A stretch of 51,622 nt of DNA, taken from Dimorphilus gyrociliatus (Eukaryota; Annelida; Polychaeta; Dinophilidae). Within the stretch, counting starts at the first letter, position 1, and every line of letters starts with the position of its first letter. The stretch is from contig CAJFCJ010000064.1 of NCBI GenBank assembly GCA_904063045.1, positions 166,036 to 217,657 on the forward strand. Direction: 5' to 3'. The notes under the pieces are model-generated. The model saw nothing but the letters and a program-made list of their open reading frames with translations. It was not told the origin of the DNA and made no database searches. The position numbers and the translations under genes are program-made. Positions 10,030-21,229 of the stretch are shown here, one piece after another.

Positions 10030-10880
10030 TCAGACATTAACAATAATGAAAAAATCTCTATTTAAAGATTGTAGTTTTGATTGAAAAAATATGAAATGAA
10101 TGTGGAAACAATTATTAGGGTGACAATTACATTGAAAAAAACAAGAATCCATCATATCAATTTCAGAGTAGTAGCCATCAGTAGTATTCAATAGCCTACA
10201 TTCTTCTAAATTCATTTTTGAATATGTATACATTTTTACTGCATCATTAAGACATGATTTTAAAAGTGATACACCTTTTAATTTTATTATAATACTATTA
10301 GCTTTGAATTTTGCAATACCAAGTGTATGAGTAGTTTTAACAGAACAAGCATCATCATTATCATTTGTGGTATATCTTTGAACTGTAGAATTCAAAGTAG
10401 TAATTACCCAATTAACATAAATTTTATCTTGTAAAGCAGAGGAAGAGCCGAACACTTCAACTTCACATATAGAGAGAATGTTTGACCCTTCTTCAACATA
10501 TTTATACAGTGCTATATATTGACCAATTGTAGATTTTTCACATCTTCTAGTGATATAAGATGAAGCTGTTTCAATTTTATTGCAAAGTTTTTCTGGTGTC
10601 CAAGGAGGATCAGAATTACTACTTGATACAAGTATTTTTACAAAATTTAAACGGTGTACAAAATTTGCTCTAGTAACAATAGATACGGCGTATAACTCAC
10701 TTTCACTTTCCAAATTTATCATCCACCAACTTGGAAATAAGCTCCTTGTTTCTCCACATTTTAATGTCCTTCCAGAACTACTTTGACCATCATTTATAGA
10801 CATTAAACTCCAACCAGATTTACCAGAGAAATCAACTTTATTTCTATCAAGATCGCTCTTGATAATGTAATAATAGCTGT
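10030..10880 (-). CDS. Fucolectin-domain (FTP/F5-8 type C-like) protein, 3' exon
   Basis: A single open exon of 283 codons to the stop, entered at an acceptor (AAATATAG) next to 10880. The first ~150 residues fit the eel-fucolectin/tachylectin-4/pentraxin-1 domain: SINDGQSSSG, a Cys-Gly-Glu-Thr, SWWMINL in the place of PWWxVDL, a paired-Cys region, RRCE...GQYIALY and the closing SICEVEVFG. Such domains bind fucosylated glycans and are usually secreted or on the cell surface. The last third has CLNDAVKMYTYSKMNLEECRLL and clustered Cys, which looks like half of a PAN/apple module. No signal peptide is in this exon, so an upstream exon is missing, perhaps disrupted by the LTR-B copy that ends at 10971. 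The ATG at 10803 is internal to the domain and not the true start. Confidence 0.7.
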
Positions 10881-11268
10881 CTATATTTCAATTGCAGCCC
10901 TTTATTTGACAAAGAAAGAAGTTTCTATTGATTGTACATAATGAACTGCAATGTTTTATTCTATCGATAATGTACTACTCTTGCTATGCCAATTTATAAG
11001 TTTGCAAGTCACAGGAGTACTGGTTCTACTCAAACTTTTAAACAAATGTCTAAATTTTAAATAATTTATTTAATGTAGAATACTTAAGCAAATAACAATA
11101 TCAAAGTTCAAAAGCAGAGCAGATTGTTTGTAATAGCAGGTCACCAAATTACTATACTGTCTTCCTGTGTTGAGGAGTAGAAAGCTTATTACGGTGAAGG
11201 TTGTTTATAGAAGATATTCTAGGATGGTTAGGTTGGGAGGTGATGATTTGAATGAAAACAGTGAGGGT

Positions 11269-12455
11269 AAGTACTGAAAGTACTATACATTTTGTTTTTT
11301 TTTTAAATATTTAACTTATTTTAATAACTTTTTTTATATTATAGCCTATAGTCTACTCTAGAAAAATTAACTATTTTATTCCTTAATATTCCCCCCATTG
11401 TGTATACATGTCTGCCATTTGGATGGAAGCAGATCTATCCCATTCAAATAAAAGGAGTATGGTTTTCTCCTCAAAAATTCCCTAATGTCTTTTTTTAGCT
11501 CATCCAAATTTTCATAATCAACTCCCCTGATATGATCTTTCAGTTGTCCAAACAAGTAAAAATCAGATAGGTCTAAATCAGGGCTATATGGGGGATGTGT
11601 ACAGACTGGTATGGGGTCTCACATTATCATGCTGTAAAATAATCTGTTTTCCAGTCCTTATCCTATTTAGTCTCCTCCTCAGCCTTTTTAGGGTCTCCAA
11701 ATAGTATATGGAGTTGACTGTTTCACCATAATCCATAAATTAAACATGGATTAAACTGTACACCTCAGCTTTTCAGCTAATTTAGTAAATTTTAGCTTTT
11801 TTTTCAGGTGGACATGATGTGTGTTTGTAGGTTAGAGAAGCCCTCTTTGATTCAGGATCATAGAGATGAACCCAAGATTCATCTCCAGTTACTATTTTTT
11901 CCAAAAATGCTTCTTTTTCTGCCATGTATCTATCAAGTAGTTCAATGCAATGGCTCACCCTTACCTCTTCATCATCCTGATAAAGGTCATAGGGGATCCA
12001 TTTAGTACAAATTTTTCTGTTGCCCAGCTCCTTAATCATCTTCCCAACTGCCTCTTGACTAAAATCTAATTTTTTGCCAATTGCTCTCTGAGATGTGGTT
12101 TAGTCTTTCCTGATAAGCCTGTCAACTGCTTCGTTATTCTGATCTGATACAGCTGTCTTTGGATGACCAGATCTTGACAATTTTCAAGATTGTTTCTTCC
12201 TTGTTTTATTTTAATAGCCCATCTTCTTACTGAACCTGTACTCAAAGTTTCATCTCAAAAATAGCTTTTTAACCTTGCGTGAATATTCTTTGAAGAGGCC
12301 TCCTCATGGACTAAGAATGCAATAACTTTTTGCTGATCAGAACATTTAGATATGATTTGTTGTTGCTTGCACCAAAATAGTTTTGTAATGGCTTGACAGA
12401 AGCTAATGAAAGTTTACAGATTAAGTAATATATTTGGAAAGTATCAATAGTATTA
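11269..12455 (-). mobile_element. Mariner transposon copy
   Basis: About 1.2 kb containing a decayed mariner transposase (next entry), inserted in LTR-B. The bases GTGAGGGT occur at both edges (11261-11268 and 12456-12463). Mariner normally duplicates only TA, so this longer repeat is unexplained. The right terminus, read inward as ATACTATTGATACTTTCC, recurs at about 15209, so other copies or MITEs of this family exist. Confidence 0.6.
11389..12405 (-). pseudogene. Mariner transposase (disrupted)
   Basis: Recognisable in pieces on the minus strand. There is an N-terminal helix-turn-helix-like part, read with stops, that includes KIKQGR. The open piece 11782-12039 has VTGDESWVHLYDPESKRAS, the first catalytic Asp region. 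A later piece has HDNVRPH (second Asp) and PPYSPDLDLSDFYLF (third Asp region of the DD34D type), ending at a TAA near 11389. Several stops and frame changes between the pieces make it non-functional. It belongs to the mariner branch of IS630-Tc1-mariner, unlike the DD34E Tc1 copies at 17-21 kb. Confidence 0.75.
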
Positions 12456-12669
12456 GTGAGGGTGGGTATGATACTTTAAGATCATACCTAATATACCTTG
12501 AGGTTTGCCTCTGATATCTAATCATCACTTTACAATTGCCGAACTGTCTAGTTCAAATTTATCTTTAGAAACAGGATGTTATAAGGTTCAACACTTAGGA
12601 AGGCTACTTGAATTATAACTTGGCCAAACCTTAACTGGTATTTAAAGATAAACCTTAAGGATAACTAAC

Positions 12670-13381
12670 TGTACTCTGTTGTATTGTAATTGTAGGAATT
12701 TCTGGTTCGCCATAACTGTAATTGTCTTTTCCAATCATTTACCAATTTGCCAAAGAACTCGAACAAAAAAGTTCATCCACAAATAGTCTTAACAAATGTA
12801 ATTTCAGTAGAAATTAATAAACAAAACACCAGTATTTTGTCCAAGGAATATGTATAGAGTAAATGAGTTTCTAGTTCTAAACAAGCAAGTTTAAACAACC
12901 AGCTAACAGTTTGAGAACTGTTAGAAGCTGAGGAAATGCATTTTCCTTTATACATTTGCCAAAGCTTGGGTTCAATTGGTCAAATGATTACAAACATGAA
13001 ATGCGACAGTCTCGTAATTCACAAGTATCAAAACTATGAAAGACTGTTATCACACATATAAAATATAATTTTCTGATTAAGGACAGTTGGCCAACATGTG
13101 CCACTAACAAAACAAGCTTGCATCTTCAGCATCTGCTATTGAATAAGATGTAACAACTTTGACATGCACCTTTTCCATGTTCTTTGTTCCTTTGTTAATA
13201 CCCAAGTAGCACCATCTGTTACAGTCAAAGAATCTATTTCCCACAAAAAATAAAATCTAACTCTACAAAATAAAAGTCTTTCTAAAGTTGCACCATTATA
13301 ATTCCCATGAAATAGAAGTATTTCTAAAGTTTCATTATTCCAATTCTCAAATATAAATAAGTCACTACTTATATGTGTACA
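12670..13381 (-). repeat. LTR-A copy, near complete
   Basis: On the minus strand it begins TGTACACATATAAGT at 13381 and ends ...CAACAGAGTACA at 12670, with the family's repeated units near 13250-13345. No matching target duplication flanks it (CTAAC and TTGAT), so it may be a recombinant or have decayed flanks. It abuts the truncated LTR-B. Confidence 0.65.
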
Positions 13382-13539
13382 TTGATTTAATATTAAATTG
13401 CATAGGTTTATGATGAAAAAAGAGATCAATTTGAAAATAAAGAGCTTTGACCTATATGCAACAAAGTACAAATTGGAATTGAAGGAAGAACAGATCAATC
13501 AAACCAATTGTACCTAATGATAAAAATTTTTAACTGAAT

Positions 13540-14130
13540 ATGACTTTCATTCCTTCTGAATTTTTAAAAAAGAATATAAATATGAATAATGAGAGGAACA
13601 TAATCTTTGAAACAAATCATCAATTTGAGTTATTGTCAAAAGGGAAAATTTGGTACCCAGATGGTGCTTTTAAAATTGTTTTCGTTCAAATGTACTCTAT
13701 TCATGGACTTAAAAAAATGAACAGCTTAAACAAGTTTCATTGCTTTTTTCTTCTAAAAAGAAAAGAGTATATAAACTACTTTTCCAGATAAGAATGCAAT
13801 TTCATAAATAGATTTATTGATAACTAACAGTGTTAAATTTTTAAGGTTATCAAGGACTTAGCTGGAAATTGCTCTCCCAGAAAAATAGTTTTAGACTATG
13901 AAAAGGCTGTTTGGAAAGCTTTACAAAATGTATGGCCTGATGCCATCTCGACTGGAAGTTCATTTCACTGGTCTCAGCCAATATTTAGAAAAATAAAGGT
14001 TCATTAATTTCTAAAAATGTTCAATTTTTAAATAAAATATGTTTCATTTCAGGAGCTTGGTTCTCGCAGGAAATTTCGAAAAAAGAGGAAGCATGGGAAT
14101 CCATGAAAATGATCATCAAATGACAAATGC
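13540..14130 (+). pseudogene. Decayed MULE transposase fragment
   Basis: The piece 13540-13791 has LSKGKIWYPDGAFK and YSIHGL, matching LSKGKIWFMDGTFK and FSIHGF of the copy at 36756-38367; the first catalytic Asp is kept. A further piece near 13845-14005 has PRKIVLDYEKAVWKAL and FHWSQPIFRKIK (second Asp and the conserved His). An intron-like gap and an EL... exon piece follow to about 14130. The C-terminal half with the Glu region is missing. No tandem-repeat ends were found. Confidence 0.65.
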
Positions 14131-14673
14131 AATAAATACACTATTCACAATTTTATTGATCAACAACCAAAAAAGTTAATTTTGATATATAAAAATCCTT
14201 TTATAAAAATTTTTTATAATTTTCCTATACAATGATGTTCATCAACTGAAAATAATCATTATTCTATGAATTGTAAATTACTTATCACTTTTTATCTTGC
14301 CTTTCTTTTCATAGCAAAAAAAGCCACATTGTAGTGTTAATTTTCCTTTTTTGCTGATTTTTAGAGAAAGTTTTTATAAACTTAACCATAGTAACAGTAT
14401 TGATTAATTGATTATATTAACTTGCTGCTAGTGGTTAGTTATAGTTGTTTGAGCGTCTTTTGTTCAGATCTATTATATCAATAGATAAGGATTATTGAAA
14501 TCAACAACTCTGTCTTGTCAGCTTTTCCAGGTAAGTTGGAAAAATGCTTTAATTATCACAATTCTAAGTTGCTAGGTAAGTGACAGACAATAAAAAGAGA
14601 AATATTGCTTTTTTTGACTAGATATTGAAAATTAGAAAAAAAGTAAGTGTCATTCAGAGTTTCAACGTGGAGA
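14131..14673. other. AT-rich intergenic sequence upstream of the PAN-like gene
   Basis: No coding match. It should hold the promoter of the gene starting at 14674, but I cannot point to a convincing TATA box. Confidence 0.4.
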
Positions 14674-15157
14674 ATGAGTTTATTCCTGTTCAGCGTTTAT
14701 TTTTCAATCATTTGCATTCTATCAATGCAATATGTGGCTACTGCAGGTAGAGTAATTAATCTATTCTGCCAGTAGAAGTCTTTCAATAAATAACTTTTTT
14801 TTGTAGAAAATGTTACGGTGAACCACTATCACTTAATTACAAAGAATACAACTATACTTGAAGGCACAAATATTACTACAAGCCCCCTTCTGAGAGGTTT
14901 AGTCTCTTTGAATGAATGCAAAAGTCAATGTTCCATGATGATTTCTTGTATGTGAGTAAGAGGGAAAGGTGTATTTTGCTAAATGCTTTGTACCAGTTCC
15001 TATTTTATTCAGATCATTTAACTATTGGTCTACAAGATTCTGTGAAATGTTTACACCGAACATAACTTTAAGGCTATGGAAGACCAATCAAAATCTTTCC
15101 TATGAAGGCTATAAAAAAGGCAATTGCTTTAAATTACTACAATTTTATATATATTAG
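14674..15157 (+). CDS. Small secreted PAN/apple-like protein, three exons
   Basis: Exons 14674-14746, 14807-14951 and 15013-15157 join with consistent phases (1, 2) through introns of 60 and 61 bases with GT-AG ends. They give 120 residues ending in TAG. The start is an ATG followed by a clear signal peptide (MSLFLFSVYFSIICIL..., cut near VATA). The mature part has several N-glycosylation sequons (NVT, NTT, NIT), then SLNECKSQCSMMISC followed by FNYWSTRFCEMF, the Cys spacing of a PAN/apple domain. It would be secreted and could bind protein or glycan. The nearby lectin gene at 10030-10880 ends in a similar Cys motif, so the two may be related. The domain call rests on the Cys pattern only. 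Confidence 0.6.
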
Positions 15158-16430
15158 GTATGATGACAATATTGCAGATATTTTACAGTAATTTTAAACT
15201 AGCCTAGCAAATACTATTGATACTTTCCAAAAAATATAATTAACATTAGTTTACTATTATAGCTAAAAAACACAAAATATCTAAAATATTGCAATCATAC
15301 CTAAAATTTGAACTTCATTATTATCAAATTCATTAATATAAACAAACAAAACACACAAAACAAATTGCTAATTAACCAGGAAAAGAAGAGTTATTCTGAT
15401 TAATGCAACAATATAATTTGATTTTGGATTCCTTAGTTTTTTATTACATAGGTTTTAGGAAGTATACACACACACATTTAACAGCTCTATTCTACAATAC
15501 ATGAGTAGTATTGAACTAGAACTGCACTGTGCTGATTGCATTGGTGGAGTTAACTTCTTCTTTGAAACTACAATATTAAGTGGTGAATGTAAAATAAAGT
15601 TTGTTTTTTTTTAATGTTCATTATTCAATACAGTTTTTGGTAGAATTTCCTAAGCAGCCGAAAGAATTGAACAAGAACATTCTGCATTTGGGTCATACAC
15701 CATCACTTCCAGATGTTTAGAACAACATAAACAATCAACTTTGATGTTGAGGCTGTTGATTTGAACTATCCAAACAGAATTGAGACAAAATAATTTTCAT
15801 ATAAATGCGGACTGATAGAAAATGGCCAGAGCTCTGATTGAAAACAGCCACAGACTTGTTTTTATATAGAAATAATAAATGTTAAAAAAGAGATTTAGGT
15901 GCTAATCATATCTTAAAATGAGTTTTTATACCAAGAAAAAAGTCAAATGGTTGACTTGAATGAGCTAGAAATTATTAAAATCTGGTACGTTTTTAATAAG
16001 AAGACAATAAGAAATATAACAAATATGTGAGTACATACTTTATATTTAATCATGGGGATGGTCGTTCAATTTTTAAAAAATACAATAGTCTGATAAAGCA
16101 AGATTTTGACTGTAGGCTGGATAAGACAACACTGTCAAACTTGATTTTGGGAGGTTTGAAGATTGGTGTCTGATCAGTAAAATCAACTTGCTATTAGGCC
16201 TACTTCTATTGATTACTTGTTATGAGCTCTTTATAATATTAATATAAACGGTTATAATCACAAAATCATTTTGATAAGTTAAGAACTGAACAATTGAGAA
16301 TATTGGGCCCAGAAGTTGTACTCAGTTTAAAATGTATTCAGATTAAAATCAGACCCAGCTTAAATTCATGAGCATTTCATGTCATTTATATTTTCATATA
16401 ATTTATATTTTTAACAATAATAATGAACTA
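15158..16430. other. Repeat debris, no intact gene
   Basis: Contains a mariner-like end (ATACTATTGATACTTTCC at about 15209), an LTR fragment at about 15465-15545 (CAGCTCTATTCTACAATAC..., matching the start of the LTR at 43635) and a GAAAATGGCC...GAAAACAGCC pair near 15815-15852 like MITE ends. No host gene was found. Confidence 0.5.
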
Positions 16431-16860
16431 ATTTGTTTTAATATAATAGCCTATCTTTTTCAATATATGCACCAAGTCTTTCACTTATATCCAGAAGAGA
16501 TAGACTACTATTCAATCCTGTAATAGTTATTAATTTTGTAATGATATTATAATCAATGTCAAGGATAAATGAGCAAATGTTTTTTACAATAAATTAATTG
16601 TTTAAATTTCTAATTATTGATTCTATTAATTGAATATTTTTGTGTAGATTATTCTAATAAGAATTAATAATGAATTTAGCTGCAAAATATTCTTTAAACA
16701 GTATATGAACAAATTCAAAATTTACTCCACTCTTCTTTGTTAAAGGATTGAAAAACCATTTAAAATATGAGTATTCTTTTATAGCATTATTTATAGAATT
16801 TATCTCTTTCCATGTAAATCCAATTTTGAATTGATTGCCATTCCACTTTCATAACAGACA
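16430..16860 (-). pseudogene. NACHT/NLR-like C-terminal relic
   Basis: On the minus strand one frame reads through ITWK-like sequence to FEFVHILFKEYFAAKFII. This is a close match to the FxFxHxTFxEYFAA motif at the end of NACHT ATPase modules in NLR-type immune receptors. It continues past in-frame stops (after IINSY and NLNN) into a stretch with LDISERLGAYIEKD. The stops and the absence of the Walker A/B region show a decayed fragment or diverged exon set. NLR identity is inferred from the one motif. Confidence 0.5.
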
Positions 16861-17105
16861 GTTTTATGTGTGGCCCTAACCAAAACGAAACCAAACCCTA
16901 ACCCTGGTTGTTGAAGATCGGTTCTTCTATGATTACAAAACAATATAATTTACTGTATGTAACCCTATCAAATGGTTGCTGTATTCTAATTGACTACTAA
17001 TTGGTATCGATACACATGATTATGTAACTACGAGATTGCATCTCATAGTGTACTACACGAGATTTAATGCATAATATACACGAAGACATATTTATATATA
17101 GTGGT
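16861..17105. other. Short intergenic spacer with CCCTAACCC motif
   Basis: Includes AAACCCTAACCCTGG near 16893-16908. Nothing else was recognised. Confidence 0.4.
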
Positions 17106-17205
17106 CGACAGAAAAACCCAGACACCATAAATTTTGATAGGCCGAACATTATAAATCTTTTTCACCAGCAAAAAAGATTTTTTTTTTATTTTTCAGGTAT
17201 AAAAT

Positions 17206-17795
17206 TGTACAATTTTGGTTATATTTTACATGCTTGAACTCTATTATTTTATGCAACTTATACATGTACATCTTAAAAGAAAATGCTATAACATTGGCCA
17301 AACATAAGTCTGATTAGTCAGCTTGAAGGCTCATCTTTAATTACCAATAAAGGTTTCACCAAGTTATAATTCAATTAACCTTCCTAAATGTTGAACCTTG
17401 TAACATCCTGTTACTAAACATAAATATGAACTACACATTTTGGCAACTGTAAAGTGATGATTGGATGTCAGAGGCAAACCTCAAAGTATATAAATCCTCA
17501 CTATTCTCATTCTGCATGCAGCTTCCATCTGGACCCAAGGACCTGGGAAGATCACCTGGAAACAACCTCCACTGGAACTATCCATCTACTCCTCAACATT
17601 GGAAGACAGTTTGGTAATTTGGCAACCTGCTATTACAAACTATCTACTCTGCTATTGAACTCTCATATTGTTACTTGCTTAAGTCTTATTATTGTGAATA
17701 AACCATTTTAATTTAAACATTTGTTTAAAGGTTTGAGTAGAACCAGTATTGTTATAACTTGCAAACGCATAGATTTTGCCGGCAAGAGCAGTACA
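17206..17795 (+). repeat. LTR-B, complete solo copy with target duplication
   Basis: 590 bases from TGTACAATTTTGG to ...AAGAGCAGTACA, with AAAT on both sides (17202-17205 and 17796-17799). No internal element follows, so it is a solo LTR inside Tc1 element A. It is the reference copy for the LTR-B family, with fragments at 7330-7649 and 10971-12655. Confidence 0.75.
17487..17494 (+). promoter_or_regulatory. TATA box of LTR-B
   Basis: TATATAAA in the middle of LTR-B, about 30 bases before a CATTCTG-type possible start. It is the likely retroelement promoter. Position and context only. Confidence 0.5.
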
Positions 17796-17933
17796 AAATA
17801 TTAGTTTAAAGTTTGATATATGCATGAGTTTCTTTTAAATCTCATTTAGATCAGTTTTCACATAAGTGTTTTCGTTTTCTTATTATCCATTTTTTGATGA
17901 TTTTTTTCTTATTTGGCCATGAGACATTATTAC

Positions 17934-19742
17934 TCAGATGATGGTTTGTGCATTAATATTTTTATTTTTTTGAATATGACAACCCTCATTTACAATACAT
18001 TTACTAATCCTACCTCCCATCCCTGCATATAAATTTGGTAGCAAATCAGGATTTTGAACTATAACCTGGTATGAACATTTTTTTATTTTCTCTGTACTTT
18101 GTTGTATTGTAATTGTAGGAATTTCTGCTTCTTCAGAACAATATTCATCCTTTCCAATCATTTATCAATTTACCAAAGTACTGGTCCAATTAGAACCTTT
18201 CAAGTTTGTCCACAAATAGTCTTAAGAAATGTAATTTCAGTAGAAATAATTCAACAAAATACCAGTATTTCGTCCAAAGAATATGTATTGAGTAAATGAG
18301 TTTCTAGTTCTAAACAAATAAGTTTAAACAACCAGTTAACGGTTAAAGAACTGAACTGACAAGCTGGGAAAATGCATTTCCTTTTATATATTTCCAAAGC
18401 TTGGGTTCAAGTGGTCAAAGGATTACAAAGTTGAAATCTGACAGTCTCATAATTCTCATGTAACAAAAATTTGAAAAACTGTTATATCACACATATAAAA
18501 TATAATCCTAAGATTAGGGCCACATGTCAAACATGTGCCGCAGTAAACAGGCCTGCCTCATCAGCATCTGGTGTTTTACCTGCATTCCTTTACCTTTTCC
18601 ATGTTCTTTGTTCCTTTGTTAATTCCCAATTAGCCACCATCTGTTACAGTCAAGAGTCTATTTCTTATGAAATAGAGTTCTTTCTAAAGTACTAAAAGCT
18701 AACACTATGAAATAAAAGTCTTTCTAAAGTTCCACCACTATAATTCCTACGAAATATAAGTATTTCTATAGTTGCACCAGTCTAATTCTTATAAAATAGA
18801 AAGTCTTTCTAATGTACCCTTATATCTAAAGTCTAAGTATTGATATATCATTATATCTAAGTGCACATTCTCCCAGAGTTCATCCCCAGATTGAAATTGT
18901 GCCCCATCATAAACTAAATTTTTTGTCAGGTGCCACATATTTTCTATAGGGCTAAGGTCAGGGCTCTTTGCTGGCCAATCAATTGGATTGATACCATTCA
19001 TTCTAATGGCCCTCTTAGTTTCTCTTACTGTGTGGCAGCCTGCATTATCTTGTTGGAAGATGTAATTCCTGCCCATTTTGAGTGATATCTCTTCAATGAC
19101 AGGAAGAACATCTTTCACAACAAAACAGCTATAATTTTGGGTAGTCAATTTTTGACTTATCCTCCAAACTTCAAATATCCCATCTGAGGTTATTAATTCC
19201 CACACCGTCACTCCACCTCTTCCCATATTTTTAGTGACTCTAAAATTTTTTTCACCATCTTTTGTCCACATCCTGAAATCATCAGGCCCACTCAGAGAGA
19301 ATCTGGCCTTGTCTGTGAAAATCACTCTTGATCAGTCCAGATTTTCAGCAATTGTTTTGAGGCAGTATTCTTTTCTTCTTGCTCAATCTTTAGGTGTAAG
19401 ATCAACTCTCTGTCTAATCCTTTTATAATTATAATTTTGCCTCTTCAGCTCTCTCTGAATGGTCTTGAGACTCACATCCACCTCTAATTCTGCTAAGACC
19501 TTTCCTGTTGTCACCCTTTCCTTATTTCACTTAAGTCTCTTTACTATTCTTTTTATCCTCACTATGTCTCTTTCTGTTAGCTTCTTTGTACGAACCCTGT
19601 TCTCTTGTTGTGGTGGGTAATATCTCAAAATGTCACTAATGCTAGATGATACCATTCCCAAAGCCCTTGCAGTTGCCCTAATTTTTCCTAATTCCTCATA
19701 TTTCTTAAAGACCAGATTCCTAACCTCTTTACCCCACGCCAT
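17934..19742 (-). pseudogene. Tc1 transposase (element A), interrupted
   Basis: Minus-strand pieces. 19527-19742 is the N-terminal paired-type DNA-binding part (MAWGKEVRNLVFKKYEEL, ARALGM). A stop-containing middle follows. 18873-19325 is the catalytic part with FTDKARF, FQQDNAGCH and SPDLSPIENMW (D, D, E). The C-terminal piece 17945-18087 (KIKKCSYQVI...LLPNLYAGM) lies beyond the LTR inserted after DELWE. It is homologous to the plus-strand copy at 20203-21163. Stops in the middle section and the LTR insertion inactivate it. Confidence 0.75.
18093..18867 (-). repeat. LTR-A, complete solo copy with 5-base target duplication
   Basis: 775 bases, beginning TGTGCACTTAG and ending CAACAAAGTACA on the minus strand. 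It is flanked by TTCTC at 18088-18092 and 18868-18872. It sits in the transposase of Tc1 element A. The U3 half carries several units of about 40 bases (CCTACGAAATATAAGTATTT type, 18650-18800). Confidence 0.8.
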
Positions 19743-20202
19743 AATTAAGTAAATAGAATTTAAAGTTAACTACTGTAATTAAAATAGATCAAAAGTGATT
19801 ACTTAACTTTGAAAATTAGTTTGATCAAGAAAAATTTCTGTTTAGGATGTTAATTTGAATCCAAAACCAGAAACAAAATGGATGTGCAGTTAATAATGTC
19901 TCATGGCCAAATAAAGAAAAAATTAATTAAAATTAGTAAAAAAATTTTTCCTATTAGTATTCACAAATATGATAATTTTGTCATTTTTTTCAATATTACA
20001 TAAATATAACCCTTTATCAATGTAAATTGCCTAAAAAAACTAATTTCGAACAAAAAAACATGTTTTTGGGGTGATTTAAAAATTGGCTTATCAAAATTTA
20101 CAGTGTCCAGGTTTTTCAACATCTTTGATTTTCTAAGTTATCTTTATTAAATAATTGTTAATTTCATTTATATTACTTTATTTTTATTGTACTAATTTAA
20201 AT

Positions 20203-21163
20203 ATGACATGGAGTAAAGACATAAGGGAGCTTGTATTCAAGAAATACAATGAATTACAGCAAGAGCTTTAGGAATGGCACCCTCTTCTGTTAGCAATATT
20301 TTAAGGTATCAACCACCAGAAGAGAAGAATAGAGGTCGTCCAAAGAAACTTACAGAGATAGATATAGGCAGGATGAAGAGGGCTATACAAAAAATGAAAA
20401 TAAATAAGGAGAGGGTGACAGCAAGAAAAATTTTGAAAGAGTTAGATGTAGATGTTAGCCTATTAACCTGGAGAGAGAGCTAAAAAAACAAAAATTTAGG
20501 TATAAGTGAGTTAGGCAAACACTTGATCTTACAACAAATAATTGTAAGAGGAGAAAAAGTTTCTGCCTCCAGATGATCAGTGATAATCTAGACTGGTCTA
20601 AAGTAATTTTCACTGACAAGACTAGATTCTCACTGAGTGGGCCAGATGATTTTCGTACCTGGACCAAAGATGGTGAAAAAGATTTCAGGGTGACAAAAAA
20701 TCTGGGCAGAGGTGGAGTAATGGTCTGGGGACTAATAACCTATGACGGAATATTCAAACTTTGGTGGATAAGGAAAAGGCTTAATGCTGAAAATTACAGC
20801 TGTTTTATTGTGGAAGATGTCCTCCCTGTTATTGAAGAGATTGAGGCAAAAATGGGGAGGAAATACATCTTCCAGCAAGATAATGCTGGGTGCCACATGG
20901 CAAGGACAACTAAAAGAGCCTTTCAAATGAATGATATCCATCCTCTTGATTGGCCAGCAAAGAGCCCCAACCTCAGCCCAATCGAGAACATGTGGCGCCT
21001 TACCAAAAACCTGGTATACGATGGTCCACAATTTGAATCAGAGGATGAATTGTGGAAAAAAATCAAAAAATGCTCTTATGAGCTTATAAAAGAGCAGCCA
21101 GGGTTGTTACCATGTCTATATGATGGAATGCATCAAAAAGAGGGTAGTCAGATACAAAAGTAG
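20203..21163 (+). pseudogene. Tc1 transposase (element B), nearly full length
   Basis: Starts at ATG 20203 (MTWSKDIRELVFKKYNEL), then loses frame by a small deletion before TARALGM. It continues through 20274-20483 (GRPKKLTE hook-like motif, KERVTARKIL) and after another break runs open 20573-21163. The catalytic part has FTDKTRF, FQQDNAGCH and SPIENMW, with 34 residues between the second Asp and the Glu, as in DD34E Tc1. It ends GMHQKEG...QIQK. The catalytic half is intact, but frame breaks in the DNA-binding half make it non-autonomous. The 3' end GAGGCCAAATAAG near 21205 matches inner end sequence of element A. Confidence 0.8.
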
Positions 21164-21229
21164 GAATAATAGGAACATATTTGTTGGTGTTCCAATTATT
21201 ATGAAGTGAGGCCAAATAAGAAAAAAAAA

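Larger units (their letters stand above)
10971..12655 (-). repeat. LTR-B copy split by a mariner insertion
   Basis: On the minus strand, 12464-12655 matches the U3 part of LTR-B (GGCCAAACCTTAACTGG on plus, CAATCATCACTTTACA-type landmarks). 10971-11268 matches its R/U5 part, ending ...AAGAGTAGTACA at 10971. The mariner copy sits between the two. The first ~80 bases of the LTR are missing at the 12.66-kb side, where an LTR-A copy begins. Confidence 0.65.
17106..20125 (-). mobile_element. Tc1 element A, split by two solo LTRs
   Basis: The left end near 17106 (AGAAAAACCCAGACACCAT, then AAATTTTGATAGGCC) is the inverse of the right end near 20080-20125 (GTTGAAAAACCTGGACACTG, then AAATTTTGATAAGCC on the minus strand). 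A second inner inverted pair, GGCCATGAGACATTATT (17915) and AATAATGTCTCATGGCC (19891), supports the same element. Removing the solo LTRs at 17206-17795 and 18093-18867 leaves about 1.65 kb, the expected size of a Tc1 element. The transposase inside is dead. Confidence 0.7.

Noticed and set aside
12670-13381. LTR-A copy here as a clean insertion with target duplication
   Set aside because: Flanks CTAAC and TTGAT do not match, so I could not define an insertion event.
19234-19428. Plus-strand ORF over Tc1 element A
   Set aside because: It lies opposite the recognised Tc1 catalytic region and has no features of its own.
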